A DNA stretch of 42,272 nt, taken from the NCBI GenBank assembly GCA_937870685.1, contig CALMZX010000040.1, forward strand, positions 1 to 42,272, in the 5' to 3' direction. This document shows positions 1 through 7,800 of this stretch, in pieces. The notes below the pieces were generated by a model. The model was not told where the DNA came from. It searched no databases and saw only the letters and a list, made by a program, of their open reading frames with translations. A program made the position numbers and the translations under genes. Positions within the stretch are counted from its first letter, which is position 1, and each line of letters starts with the position of its first letter. The DNA is from an uncultured Alphaproteobacteria bacterium (lineage in GTDB: Bacteria > Pseudomonadota > Alphaproteobacteria > Rhizobiales > Aestuariivirgaceae).

Positions 1-769
1 CACACCCTTCCTGAAGGCGCAAAGTGCCATTGGCGCGATCCGCACCATCACCAACATCCGTGCCTTGGACCTGCTCCTCTCACCCATTCCCGGCGGCGGC
101 TGGCGCGTGGCCACCAAGACAGGCATACGCATCGACGGCGGCAACTACATCTCCGGCGCGTTGCAGCCGGGCCAGCGGGTGTTCTGCCGGCAGGATACCG
201 AGGACATGGGCCGACTCTATGTGTTCGAGGACGAGCACGGGGCCTTCCTCTGCGAGGCCATCTGCCCTGAGCGCGCCGGTGCCGACCCGCGCCAGGCCGT
301 GGCCATGGCGCGTGCCGAGCAGAAGCGCATCGTCAAGGAGGGGCTGGCCGAAGCCAAAGCCGTGGCACGCACCATCAAGCCGCGCCACATGGTGGATGCC
401 ATGCTGCGCCTCGCGGCCCGCAACGCCCCCAATATCATCGCCTTCCCACGGCGCAGCGAGGAGCACGGCAGCGACGCGCTGACCCATGCCGCCGCCGCCG
501 TGGAAGAGGGCGTGCCCGCCAATTTTGAAATCCCTTTCGAAGCACCTTCGAAGCCCGTTGAACCGCCCGTCGCGGCCAACGTGGTGAAGATGCCCGAGAC
601 CTCGAAGCAGCGTTTCCAGCGGGCCCAGGCCCTGCAGGGAATGAAGGCGAGGGGCCTCACGATCGGGGATGACGAGGCCCGCTGGCTCGGGAGTTACGAG
701 ACAACAGCTGAATACAAATCGATGGCGGCGTTCTTCGCCGACTTCGGCAGTGAGTGGCTTAACGCGTAA
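1..769 (+). CDS. MuA-type transposase, C-terminal part (5' end cut by window)
   Basis: The reading frame is open from the first base (codons begin at base 2) to the stop at 767-769, giving about 255 residues. The visible part holds the region after the DDE catalytic core: a beta-rich segment (IRALDLLL...GGGWRVATKTGIRIDGG, then GQRVFCRQDTEDMGRLYVFED) that resembles the Mu transposase C-terminal beta-barrel. It is followed by a helical tail, which in MuA contacts the MuB ATPase and the ClpX unfoldase. The catalytic residues lie upstream of the window. Position directly before a MuB-type ATPase supports the call. The protein would cut and join phage ends during replicative transposition. A TTG at 65 is an internal codon, not the start. 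Confidence 0.85.
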   Translation, partial: TPFLKAQSAIGAIRTITNIRALDLLLSPIPGGGWRVATKTGIRIDGGNYISGALQPGQRVFCRQDTEDMGRLYVFEDEHGAFLCEAICPERAGADPRQAVAMARAEQKRIVKEGLAEAKAVARTIKPRHMVDAMLRLAARNAPNIIAFPRRSEEHGSDALTHAAAAVEEGVPANFEIPFEAPSKPVEPPVAANVVKMPETSKQRFQRAQALQGMKARGLTIGDDEARWLGSYETTAEYKSMAAFFADFGSEWLNA

Positions 770-834
770 AAAAAATCGGGCCCGCCCGGCGGCAACCGGA
801 ACAGGCCCTTCAACAATAGTTCACGAGGACCATC

Positions 835-1623
835 ATGACCGCTCAGACCAGAAGAGTCAATGCAGGCGAGGGGCCGCTGCAGCCCATCGCGCCTTTGCGC
901 AACGTGCAGCGCTTCCACGAACTGGTGACCCGCCTGCAGGAACGGCACCACCACCTGCCGGGCTGGGGCGCATTCTCGGGCCCCTCGGGCCGCGGCAAGA
1001 CCACGGCGGCGGTCCACACCACGCTCAAATCATCGGCCATCTATGTGGAGTGCGGCTCCACTTGGACGGCCTCGACGCTGGTCGATGCCCTGATGGCGGA
1101 ACTCAACATGGCCCCAATCCGCGCCGGCGTGGCCAAGAAGGTGCAGGCGATCATCGGCCTGCTGTCGGACGATCCGCTGCCGATGATCTTCGACGAAGCC
1201 GACCACCTCGTGAAAAAGTCGCTGATCGACGTGATCCGCGAGATCTCCGACAAGTCCGGCTCGCCGGTCGTGCTCATCGGCGAAACCCACCTGCCGCAGA
1301 AACTGATGGCCTTCGAGCGCGCTCACAACCGCGTTCTGGAGTGGATGGAGGCGGAGGATTGCACCCTCGCGGACGCCAAGGCGCTGGCCCGGCTCTATGC
1401 CCGTGACATCGAGATTGCCGACGACCTGCTGCAGCGCATTGTCACTGTCACGGAAGGCACGACGCGTCGCATCGTCATCAACATCGACCGCATGGTCGAG
1501 ATGGCAAAGCGGCTCGGCCGGACCAAGGTCGCACTCGCCGACTTCATGGACGAGATTGACCGTGGTCTGCCGCCCCGTCGCAAGGCAGGGATGGCCAAGC
1601 GCGCCGCCGGAGGTGCCGCATGA
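835..1623 (+). CDS. MuB-type AAA+ ATPase, DNA transposition protein B
   Basis: 262 residues. Walker A is GPSGRGKTT at residues 49-57 and Walker B is LPMIFDEAD with D120/E121, followed by an arginine-containing C-terminal helical lid (GTTRRIVINIDRM). In Mu this ATPase coats target DNA, delivers it to the transposase and gives target immunity. Mu B carries an N-terminal helix-turn-helix domain that is short or missing here; the HTH protein at 2237-2680 may fill in (inference). The ATG is preceded by GAGGA at a good distance. A 65-base gap separates it from the transposase gene, and it overlaps the next gene by four bases, so it starts an early operon of closely linked genes. Confidence 0.92.
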   Translation: MTAQTRRVNAGEGPLQPIAPLRNVQRFHELVTRLQERHHHLPGWGAFSGPSGRGKTTAAVHTTLKSSAIYVECGSTWTASTLVDALMAELNMAPIRAGVAKKVQAIIGLLSDDPLPMIFDEADHLVKKSLIDVIREISDKSGSPVVLIGETHLPQKLMAFERAHNRVLEWMEAEDCTLADAKALARLYARDIEIADDLLQRIVTVTEGTTRRIVINIDRMVEMAKRLGRTKVALADFMDEIDRGLPPRRKAGMAKRAAGGAA

Positions 1624-2240
1624 CCATCCAGGCCGGAATCAACGCCTCGGGTGCGGTGAAGTTCTCCATCACCATTGAGCCGGGGCAGGAGGAAATGTGG
1701 TTCGCGCTGCGTGACCTCCCCAACGCCAAGAAGGGTTTCACGGCAGACGACCTTGCCCATGTGGCGGGTGTGAAACCGTCCCTCGCCGAGATCTACCTGA
1801 ACCTGCTGGCCAACGCCGGGGCCGCGTTGCGTGTGGGCACGACCGACGGGCGCAAAGACCTCTTCGCCATCGTGCGCCACCAGGTGGAGCCGGTGGTGCT
1901 GACGGTGAAGGGCACACCGTCGCAGGACTACGAGATGCGCCGGGCAATGTGGACGGTGATCCGCACCGCAGACACCTTCACCATCAAGAGCCTGTGGGAC
2001 ACCGTGCGCCAGCACATCGACTTGACCCGCAAGCAGGTGACGTTCTTCGTCCAGCACCTGCACGAGGCGGGCTACCTCGCCCCGCTCTTCGGCGACTGCC
2101 GGGGAGAGGAGGAGTTCATGCTGAAACCCGGCATGAACACCGGGCGCTATCCGCCACGCCTGTGCGAGACCTCACTGGTCTATGACATCAACCGTCGCGC
2201 CTTCTATGGCACGGCGCTGGCGCGCGAGGTGCGGCTGTGA
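1620..2240 (+). CDS. hypothetical early phage protein, possible winged-helix fold
   Basis: 206 residues, family not recognised with certainty. It starts in an ATGA overlap with the MuB gene, so translation is probably coupled. Two stretches look like small helical DNA-binding units: residues about 38-70 (FTADDLAHVAGVKPSLAEIYL, then NLLANAGAALRVG) and about 115-150 (TFTIKSLWDTVRQHIDLTRKQ, then VTFFVQHLHEAGYLAPL). Each reads like a helix-turn-helix followed by a wing, so a tandem winged-helix protein is a fair guess. Its place between MuB and other small early genes suggests a role in replication or early control. Confidence is for a real gene; the function is open. Confidence 0.75.
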   Translation: MTIQAGINASGAVKFSITIEPGQEEMWFALRDLPNAKKGFTADDLAHVAGVKPSLAEIYLNLLANAGAALRVGTTDGRKDLFAIVRHQVEPVVLTVKGTPSQDYEMRRAMWTVIRTADTFTIKSLWDTVRQHIDLTRKQVTFFVQHLHEAGYLAPLFGDCRGEEEFMLKPGMNTGRYPPRLCETSLVYDINRRAFYGTALAREVRL

Positions 2241-2680
2241 CGGAGATCATGACACGCGGTGCCCGCGGCCCCCAGCCTGGTTTCGGGGCCACGCGGCAAT
2301 CCCTCGCCAAGGCAAGGGCGGCATGGGGTGAGGCCATCCCGGACTGGATCGAGCGGCTGGCCGAAGCGGCTGATGCGACATCGCAGGGGCAAGTGGCCAA
2401 GCGCCTGCGCTTCTCCGGCTCGGTCGTCAACCAGGTCATCAACAACACCTACAAGGGCTCTCTCGTCGCCTTCGAGCAGGCCGTGAGGGGGGCATTGTTC
2501 TCGGAGGTGCTGGACTGCCCCGTGCTGGGCGAACTCAGGCGCGACATTTGCCTCGAGCACCAGAAGCGGGCGCGCGGCAGTTTCAACCCCACGTCCTCGG
2601 CACGGGTGCAGCTCTACCGCGCCTGCAAGGGCGGGTGCGTGCACAGCCGCGTGAAGCAGGAGTTCGGCCATGCTGAATAG
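2237..2680 (+). CDS. helix-turn-helix protein of Mu-like phage early region
   Basis: 147 residues, starting at GTG in a GTGA overlap with the preceding stop. Residues about 37-70 (WIERLAEAADATSQGQVAKRL, then RFSGSVVNQVINNTYKG) form a clear helix-turn-helix of the XRE/MuB-N-terminal kind: a resistant helix, a tight turn with SQGQVAKRL, and a recognition helix with SVVNQVINN. The C-terminal half has four cysteines (CPVLGELRRDIC and RACKGGC), which could bind zinc. Proteins of this pattern sit near the B gene in many Mu-like phages of Proteobacteria. A role in DNA binding during transposition or in early gene control is inferred. Confidence 0.75.
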   Translation: MTEIMTRGARGPQPGFGATRQSLAKARAAWGEAIPDWIERLAEAADATSQGQVAKRLRFSGSVVNQVINNTYKGSLVAFEQAVRGALFSEVLDCPVLGELRRDICLEHQKRARGSFNPTSSARVQLYRACKGGCVHSRVKQEFGHAE

Positions 2681-2930
2681 CAAGATCGCCAATGTGCGCC
2701 ACCAGATCGACGTGATGATCATGGAGGGCGTGACGCCCACGCCGGCGATGCTGCGGGCCATGCGCAACATCCTCGTTGGTGCGGAGGCGGAAGCCAATCT
2801 GCTGCTCGGTGCCCAGGTGCCGGTGCGGCAGCGTCTGACCAGGGAGCACATGGCAGGCGGCAAGGTGGTGGTGTTCCCGCACATCCCGCGTCCCGGTTTC
2901 CATCCGGCCCTTGCGGACGACATCGCATGA
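2670..2930 (+). CDS. hypothetical small early phage protein
   Basis: 86 residues, overlapping the end of the HTH gene by 11 bases, with AGGAG shortly before the ATG. The N-terminal 55 residues are predicted helical and charged; the C-terminus is Pro/His rich. No family recognised. Codon use and overlaps on both sides support a real gene in the early operon. Confidence 0.65.
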   Translation: MLNSKIANVRHQIDVMIMEGVTPTPAMLRAMRNILVGAEAEANLLLGAQVPVRQRLTREHMAGGKVVVFPHIPRPGFHPALADDIA

Positions 2931-3199
2931 ACGCGCTCCTCACCACACCGGAGGGCCGCCGCCGCCTGCTGAACATCAGCAGCGGCAAGCGCTTCGCCAC
3001 TTTGGCCTCGGCCAACGACATCATGGACATGGCGCACCACTGCGCCGTGTCATCCGAACTGCTGGACGACCTGCGCGCCTCGGCCATTGCCGCCAAGGCG
3101 CAGGGCAGGCCTTTGCAGCCCGAGAGCGTTCTCGCCTGGCTGGACCAGCACACTCCGCAACTCAATCGTGCCACAGCGCAGAAGGACATCCAATCATGA
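2927..3199 (+). CDS. hypothetical small early phage protein
   Basis: 90 residues, in ATGA overlap with the preceding gene and with the following one, which argues for coupled translation. Mostly helical with no membrane segment or metal motif. The sequence SSELLDDLRASAIAAKAQGR suggests a short alpha-helical bundle. No family recognised. Confidence 0.65.
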   Translation: MNALLTTPEGRRRLLNISSGKRFATLASANDIMDMAHHCAVSSELLDDLRASAIAAKAQGRPLQPESVLAWLDQHTPQLNRATAQKDIQS

Positions 3200-4125
3200 C
3201 CACGAACAACGCTGCCATCATCGAACTGGATGGCAAGAAGCACATGAAGGACGCTCGCGGTGCCCTGGTGCCGCTGGAGACCGTCAAGCCCATGGACCAA
3301 CTGCAGGACGAGACGGTGCGCAAGATCATCACCTATGCCCGCGCCCTTTCCCAGCAGATTGCCCGCTTCAAGGGCCACACCTTCGAGGACATCGGTTCGC
3401 TTCTGGCGCTCATGGAGCAGCACTACGGTGCCAAGCCCGGCGGCAAGAAAGGGAACATGACCTTCACCAGCTTCGATGGCTGCATGAAGGTGCAGGTGGC
3501 CGTCGCCGACCACATCATCTTCGGGGCGGAACTGCAGATCGCCAAGGCGCTCATCGATGAGTGCCTGAAGGAATGGGGTGCCGAGAGCCGCGCCGAACTC
3601 CGCGCCATCATCACCCGCGCCTTCCAGGTGGACAAGGAGGGTCGCGTGAACCGCGCCGAACTGTTCATGCTGATGCGCACCGAGATCGAGGATGCCCGCT
3701 GGAAGCAAGCGATGGAGGCCATTCGCGAGTCCATGCGGGTGATCGGCTCAAAGCAGTACATCCGCTTCTACGAGAGGCCTTCGCCGACCGCGCCATGGCA
3801 GATCATCTCAGTCGACATCGCCAACGCGCCCGAGCCGCTGCCGGTGGAGAAGCCATTGGCTGATGATGGCACCGTCGACGATGCCGCTCCTGTGATGGCC
3901 TCCATCCTGCAGCAGCTCTCGGGCCTCAGTTATGACGGCCGGGCTGATTTCCTCGCCGCCCTGGTGGCCGTGCATGCGCAGCAGGGCACGGATGCCGAGT
4001 GTAATCCGGAGCAAGAGGTGGCGGCGATTGCCAGCCAGGCGCAGGAGATTGTGCTCGCCTGCGCCGCCGATGCCGTTCTTGCAGCCCCCGGACAAGGACA
4101 AGGAGGCGACAATGCCTCGGCATAG
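3196..4125 (+). CDS. DUF3164 family phage protein
   Basis: 309 residues from the ATG at 3196, which overlaps the preceding stop by four bases; the frame is open further upstream but that part lies within other genes. Residues about 1-200 fit the DUF3164 family found in Mu-like and related phages: an opening KKHMKDARGALVPLETVKPMD, helices with lysine/arginine, then GNMTFTSFDGCMKVQVAV, an IDECLKEW helix, and a C-terminal RFYERPSPTAPWQIISVDIA. The family has no settled biochemical function; its place beside transposition genes suggests a DNA-related role, perhaps single-strand binding or protection of ends like Mu Gam, which is not otherwise seen here. The last about 100 residues are an Ala-rich helical extension beyond the usual domain. 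Confidence 0.85.
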   Translation: MTTNNAAIIELDGKKHMKDARGALVPLETVKPMDQLQDETVRKIITYARALSQQIARFKGHTFEDIGSLLALMEQHYGAKPGGKKGNMTFTSFDGCMKVQVAVADHIIFGAELQIAKALIDECLKEWGAESRAELRAIITRAFQVDKEGRVNRAELFMLMRTEIEDARWKQAMEAIRESMRVIGSKQYIRFYERPSPTAPWQIISVDIANAPEPLPVEKPLADDGTVDDAAPVMASILQQLSGLSYDGRADFLAALVAVHAQQGTDAECNPEQEVAAIASQAQEIVLACAADAVLAAPGQGQGGDNASA

Positions 4126-4339
4126 CATCGCCAACCCCGAGTACCAGTCTGACCTCGTTGACCGCGGCGTGCGGCTTCTGGCGGAAACCCCGAAAGCCTA
4201 CCTGCTGGAGCCCTGCGCCGGGCAGGGGCCGCGCGCCTGGTTCCCACGCTCCCAGGCTGAACTGGGCGAAGCGCACCGCGACGGCAACTACACGCTTACT
4301 GCGCCGGAGTGGTTGTTCCGCAACAAGGGGTGGCTGTGA
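4112..4339 (+). CDS. hypothetical small phage protein
   Basis: 75 residues. The ATG at 4112 lies inside the end of the DUF3164 gene but has an almost perfect ribosome binding site (AAGGAGG, 4100-4106) five bases upstream, which decides the start. The protein is short, polar, with one PCAGQGPRAWFP segment. No family recognised. It ends in an overlap with the XRE-like gene. Confidence 0.6.
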   Translation: MPRHSIANPEYQSDLVDRGVRLLAETPKAYLLEPCAGQGPRAWFPRSQAELGEAHRDGNYTLTAPEWLFRNKGWL

Positions 4340-4575
4340 TGACGGGTCCTTTTTCCATCCCCCAGAACGGCGATCCGCTCGTGCGCCACATGCTCTTGGC
4401 CATCGACGAGCGCGAGTTGTCCCTGCGCGAGGTGGCGGACAAGGCCGGATTGGCGGCAGGTACGCTGAGCAAGTGGAAGCGCTGCTCCCCGCGCCTTGTC
4501 AGCTTCAATGCCGTGCTGAATGTGCTCGGTCTTGAGCTCGCCATCCGTCCCCTTCCGCCGAAGGGAGGTGCGTGA
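4339..4575 (+). CDS. XRE-like helix-turn-helix protein
   Basis: 78 residues from ATG 4339; a GTG at 4336 is an alternative start, and AAGGGG at 4325-4330 could serve either. Residues about 15-60 read as a lambda-repressor-like HTH: a first helix (VRHMLLAIDERE), then SLREVADKAGLAAGTLSKWKR with the Q/L-x-A-x-x-A-G-L-x-x-x-T-L pattern, and a closing helix (SFNAVLNVLGLELAI). Such small Cro-like proteins are common in phage early operons and act as regulators. The target is unknown. Confidence 0.75.
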   Translation: MTGPFSIPQNGDPLVRHMLLAIDERELSLREVADKAGLAAGTLSKWKRCSPRLVSFNAVLNVLGLELAIRPLPPKGGA

Positions 4576-4796
4576 TGACCGCGAGTCTCGAAACTGAAGC
4601 CGCGAAGCAGAAGGCGGCACTGGCCATCGACACCATTTACCGCATCCGCACCGCCCAGCGGGAGACCGGCAAGAGCAAGGGGCACTTCCCGTGCCCGCGC
4701 TGCCACACCGGCACCTTCCACTGGGCCATTGCCCCCGACAACGGATACAGCGGCACCTGCCGTGATCCCAACTGCTTTCACCTCTCCGGACATTGA
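4575..4796 (+). CDS. small zinc-ribbon-like protein
   Basis: 73 residues from ATG 4575, with GGGAGG six bases upstream; a GTG at 4572 is less well spaced. The C-terminal half carries CPRC (C40, C43) and CRDPNC (C62, C67), a four-cysteine pattern expected to hold one zinc ion, as in zinc-ribbon domains of primases and of small phage regulators. The N-terminal half is a charged helix. The gene stops three bases before the GemA-like gene. Function unknown; DNA or RNA binding is likely but not shown. Confidence 0.7.
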   Translation: MTASLETEAAKQKAALAIDTIYRIRTAQRETGKSKGHFPCPRCHTGTFHWAIAPDNGYSGTCRDPNCFHLSGH

Positions 4797-4799
4797 ACC

Positions 4800-5456
4800 A
4801 TGCTGACATCACCATCGACACCCGCCCGCAGCCGCCTCATCGGCGCGCTGCATGTCCGCAAGGCCCAGCTCGGCCTCGACGACGATCTCTACCGCGACGT
4901 TCTGGAAAAGCACACCGGCAAGCGCTCGGCCAGGGACCTCTCCGAACCGCAGCTGCGCCAGGTGCTGGCGCAGATGGAACGCTCCGGCACCGCCAGGCGC
5001 CTGATGCCAGACACCCCGGCGGCGAAGAAGCTGCAAGCCCTGTGGATGAGTCTATTCAACCTCGGCCTCGTCGAGGACAAGAGCGACAAGGCGCTCTTCG
5101 CCTTCGTGCAGCGCCAGACGAAGCTGGCCTCGCCGAACTGGCTGCGTTCCGCCGCCGACATGGAAAAGGTGGCGGAGGCGCTCAAAGCCTGGCTCGCCCG
5201 CGACGGTGGCGTGGACTGGGCCCCGCGCCGGGGCGTTGCCCCGTTCATGACGCTGCCCAGCTACCGCGTCTGCGAGGCGCAGTGGGCGACGCTGCGCAGG
5301 CTAGATGCCGAACCGGCGGAGAGCCTCGAGGTCTTCGCGGCGCGCGTGCATGACGGCAAGGGCTTCGACCCAGACCACAGCACCAACGGCCACTGGGGCC
5401 ACGTGAGCCGCAAGCTCGGCCATCACCTCCACCGCGTGAAGGGGAGGGCGGCATGA
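4800..5456 (+). CDS. GemA/gp16 family phage regulatory protein (DUF1018)
   Basis: 218 residues. The N-terminal block (RSRLIGALHVRKAQLGLDDDL, then YRDVLEKHTGKRSARDLSEPQL) and the C-terminal block (FNLGLVEDKSDKALFAFVQRQ, then LRSAADMEKVAEALKAWLAR) are typical of the gp16/GemA family of Mu-like phages. In Mu, GemA changes DNA superhelicity and host gene expression during the lytic cycle; the exact mechanism is not known. Its place in the middle of the early operon is the same as in Mu. The last about 70 residues, rich in His and Arg, extend past the conserved core. It overlaps the next gene by ATGA. Confidence 0.88.
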   Translation: MLTSPSTPARSRLIGALHVRKAQLGLDDDLYRDVLEKHTGKRSARDLSEPQLRQVLAQMERSGTARRLMPDTPAAKKLQALWMSLFNLGLVEDKSDKALFAFVQRQTKLASPNWLRSAADMEKVAEALKAWLARDGGVDWAPRRGVAPFMTLPSYRVCEAQWATLRRLDAEPAESLEVFAARVHDGKGFDPDHSTNGHWGHVSRKLGHHLHRVKGRAA

Positions 5457-5881
5457 GCAGGATGGGCCTCACGGCGAGGCAACGGCAATGCCTCGATTAC
5501 ATTTCCGCCTTCATCACCCAGCACGGCTGGTCGCCGTCCTATGAGGAGATCGCGCAGCACCTGGGTCTGCAGTCCCGCAGCGGCGCGCATCGGGTGATCA
5601 AGTCGCTCGTGGAGCGCGGGCACCTCCGGCAGCTCGGATCCTGCAGGGATGGATGGGCCTCGCCCCGCAGCCTGGAGGTGGTGGGCAGGCTGGGACCGGC
5701 AATGGCACCTGCTGTGGGGGCGGAGGGATCAACGCGCTCTGTCGTCTTGCCCGCCTACCACAAGACCGACGACGTCTACAGGCTGCTGGACAATCTGCTC
5801 GCCGAGACACTCCGCGAATTCCCTTGCAGCGTCACTATCACTGTCGCACCCATTCACCCAACTGCCGGAGGCCAGCCATGA
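5453..5881 (+). CDS. LexA-type DNA-binding protein without peptidase domain
   Basis: 142 residues. Residues about 5-62 match the LexA N-terminal winged helix: LTARQRQCLDYISAFITQHG, then SPSYEEIAQHLGLQS with the recognition helix RSGAHRVIKSLVERGHLRQL. The C-terminal part (about residues 95-142) is short and lacks the serine/lysine peptidase of true LexA and S24 repressors, so self-cleavage is not expected. It could bind SOS-like boxes and link phage genes to DNA damage, or regulate phage operators (inference). ATGA overlap with the GemA-like gene; the next gene begins in the same way. Confidence 0.8.
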   Translation: MSRMGLTARQRQCLDYISAFITQHGWSPSYEEIAQHLGLQSRSGAHRVIKSLVERGHLRQLGSCRDGWASPRSLEVVGRLGPAMAPAVGAEGSTRSVVLPAYHKTDDVYRLLDNLLAETLREFPCSVTITVAPIHPTAGGQP

Positions 5882-6429
5882 GCAGCACTGACAAACATCC
5901 TGCCCTTGTGAAAATGGACGCCGAAATCTATCACCTGCAAGGTATGCTGGAAGTGAAATCCGACGAGCTTTCTGCGATCAGTGCTGAGTTGAGCGCCACA
6001 CGAAACGCCCGCAGCATCATCTTCGAAGCGTTGCAGGCCGGAGAGGCGAAGCGCCTGCCTGCGCCGGTCAAACCGGAGAAGGACAAACCGGCGAAGGGCA
6101 AGTCTCCGGATGGCAACACGCCCAGCAGGGCGAAGGGCACACCGCCCGCCAAGGACACCTCGTGCCCCCTGGATTGGGAGATCGGCGGCAAGACTATTTC
6201 CTTTGGGCTGGACGAGGCATTGCTGGTCCGCGCCTTGATCGGCGGCGAGGACGACACCCATGCCCCCATCGTCTCGCAGGAGGCGCTGATGGAAGTGGCG
6301 GGCTTCAGGAGTCCGCCAACCTTCTTCAGCGTGATGCGCGGCCTGAGGAACAAGCTGCACGTGATGGGCACCGGCCACACCATCGAGAACATCCGCGGCG
6401 AAGGCTACCGCCTGGTGCAGGAGACGTGA
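5878..6429 (+). CDS. coiled-coil protein with OmpR/PhoB-type winged helix
   Basis: 183 residues from ATG 5878, in ATGA overlap with the upstream gene. Residues about 10-60 form a charged helix likely to dimerise (MDAEIYHLQGMLEVKSDELSA). Residues 60-95 are a Lys/Pro-rich linker. Residues about 97-181 match the DNA-binding domain of response regulators: a strand (KTISFGLDEALLVRALI), a helix with VSQEALMEVAGF, the recognition helix (TFFSVMRGLRNKLHVMG), and the signature wing TIENIRGEGYRLV at 168-180. No receiver domain is present. It is therefore a phage transcription factor of the OmpR fold driven by something other than phosphorylation, or possibly recruited by a host partner. Confidence 0.78.
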   Translation: MSSTDKHPALVKMDAEIYHLQGMLEVKSDELSAISAELSATRNARSIIFEALQAGEAKRLPAPVKPEKDKPAKGKSPDGNTPSRAKGTPPAKDTSCPLDWEIGGKTISFGLDEALLVRALIGGEDDTHAPIVSQEALMEVAGFRSPPTFFSVMRGLRNKLHVMGTGHTIENIRGEGYRLVQET

Positions 6430-6430
6430 G

Positions 6431-6748
6431 ATGAAGAAGTTGCGCGCCCTTCTTGGACTGCACAGCGTGGATCAACAGTCCCGGACGTGGGGGCAGGCTG
6501 TCATGATTGCCATCGGCAAGCTGTTGGCGGGCATCCTGGAGATGGTCGCCTTCTGCGTCGGGCTGGTGATGGTGACCTGCATGCTGGCGGTCCTCGTGTT
6601 GTTCACGGCAGTCGCGGGCATGGTTGTCTTGCCGCTCGGCGCCGCGCTCTTCCTGTGGGCCGTGCTGGCCATGGGCTGGAGCCCCGCCTGCCGCGTGTTC
6701 CGGGAGGGCATTGTCGCCGAACTGGCGAAGCGGAAGGAAAAGCCGTGA
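6431..6748 (+). CDS. small membrane protein of early region
   Basis: 105 residues. Two long hydrophobic stretches, about residues 31-57 and 58-82, predict two transmembrane helices joined by a very short turn; both ends are basic (KKLRALL, KRKEKP). The start lies one base after the preceding stop. No family recognised. Membrane proteins in this place of a temperate phage are often superinfection-exclusion or host-takeover factors, but nothing here proves this. Confidence 0.65.
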   Translation: MKKLRALLGLHSVDQQSRTWGQAVMIAIGKLLAGILEMVAFCVGLVMVTCMLAVLVLFTAVAGMVVLPLGAALFLWAVLAMGWSPACRVFREGIVAELAKRKEKP

Positions 6749-7131
6749 TGGTCGCCTATTCCTTCATGGTCCGCTTTGCCGATGCCGTTGCCACGGGCCG
6801 CAAGCGCCAGACGGTGCGTGCCAACCGGAAGCGCCATGCGCGGCCGGGCGAACGGCTGCAGCTCTATGCGGGCATGCGCACCAAGCACTGCCGGAAGCTC
6901 GTTGCCGATCCTGTGTGCCGGTCGGTCGAGGCCATCCGCATCGACGTCCGTCAGGATGGGCGGCTTGCCATCGGCATCACGGGGCCAAGCGGCAGGGAGC
7001 GCAGTCTTACCAGCCGCGACCGGCAACGCTTCGCCGAGGCTGATGGCTTTGCCAGCCAAGCCGACATGCATGCCTTCTGGGCCGCCGCGCACGGTTACGG
7101 CCTGTTCGAAGGCGTGTTGATCAGCTGGTGA
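6748..7131 (+). CDS. ASCH-like domain protein
   Basis: 127 residues from ATG 6748, overlapping the previous stop. The beginning (SFMVRFADAVATGRKRQTVRA) followed by RPGERLQLYAGMRTKHCRKL and PVCRSVEAIRID has the order expected for an ASCH domain: a strand, a G-x-K-x-x-T-x-R turn, a G-[DE]-x-L-x-L-Y strand and a conserved C-R segment. ASCH proteins resemble PUA domains and are thought to bind RNA or modified nucleosides; some are N4-acetylcytidine amidohydrolases. The C-terminal 50 residues (DMHAFWAAAHGYGLFEGVLI) are usual for phage members. It is the last plus-strand early gene and converges with the minus-strand gene at 7192. Confidence 0.6.
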   Translation: MVAYSFMVRFADAVATGRKRQTVRANRKRHARPGERLQLYAGMRTKHCRKLVADPVCRSVEAIRIDVRQDGRLAIGITGPSGRERSLTSRDRQRFAEADGFASQADMHAFWAAAHGYGLFEGVLISW

Positions 7132-7191
7132 AGGTGGGGTTGAAGCATGGGCTGGCAACAGGTTTTTGAAGGCGTCACGATGCGAGCCGTG

Positions 7192-7635
7192 TCAGTGCTT
7201 GCCGAACCAGCCTTGCGGGTACTCGCGGCCAATGCCGCTGAGAAGGAAAAGCAGTACGGCCATGACCTTTGCGCCGTTGCTGGCAGCAGCGGGCAGGGGA
7301 AGCTCAAAGCCGGTGTCCTGGTGTTCCTCGGCGGCAACGGCGATGATCGCCCAACTCCACCGCTGCCAGAGTTCGGCACGGCCAGCTGCGGAGAGGGGGA
7401 AATCAATGGTGTCGCCATCACCGGCATTGTCGGCCATCCACTCCAAGGCCCTGTCGACCTCCGCAACAGCCTCCGGGGTCCAGTTGACCATGTCAGCGGC
7501 AGCCTTGACGCCGCGCGCCAGACCATAGAGCAGCTCGAGGATGGCACTGGCACCCTCCGGTTCGATGCCCGCCATGGCGGGGTCGTCACAGTGGCGGGAG
7601 AGGTAGAGGCCAACAAGCTCGGGCGGGGCGCGCAT
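7192..7635 (-). CDS. hypothetical minus-strand phage protein
   Basis: 147 residues from an ATG at 7635 (minus strand) with GGAG about nine bases upstream. A longer frame would need a TTG at 7716. The protein reads as a well-composed helical domain (ASAILELLYGLARGVKAAADM, then WTPEAVAEVDRALEWMADNAG) with a hydrophobic C-terminal segment (AKVMAVLLFLLSGI). The overlapping plus-strand frame looks unnatural. No family recognised. It is the only early-half gene on the minus strand, and faces the ORF6N gene across a region full of inverted repeats, so it may be expressed in the lysogen. Confidence 0.65.
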   Translation of the reverse strand: MRAPPELVGLYLSRHCDDPAMAGIEPEGASAILELLYGLARGVKAAADMVNWTPEAVAEVDRALEWMADNAGDGDTIDFPLSAAGRAELWQRWSWAIIAVAAEEHQDTGFELPLPAAASNGAKVMAVLLFLLSGIGREYPQGWFGKH

Positions 7636-7800
7636 GAAGATCACGCTCCACCGATTCCGGGTGGGGAGTCGAGTCCGAACCGGCCCCGTCAGCCACCATC
7701 TTTCCAAACCCCGCAAATCAGCCTATATCCGTCCTCGGAGCTAGAAACTCCTTCCGAGGCGGAACCGGCTTTCCCGAAAGGTGCCGGACCTTCGCAATAG

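Noticed and set aside
7640..7700. tRNA-like 3' end (word resembling a T arm followed by CCACCA)
   Set aside because: No acceptor, D or anticodon arm could be paired; the T arm itself does not close.
7147..7800. 217-residue plus-strand frame opposite the gene at 7192-7635
   Set aside because: The sequence lacks a natural hydrophobic pattern; the minus-strand reading gives a better protein. It also runs into the hairpin region.
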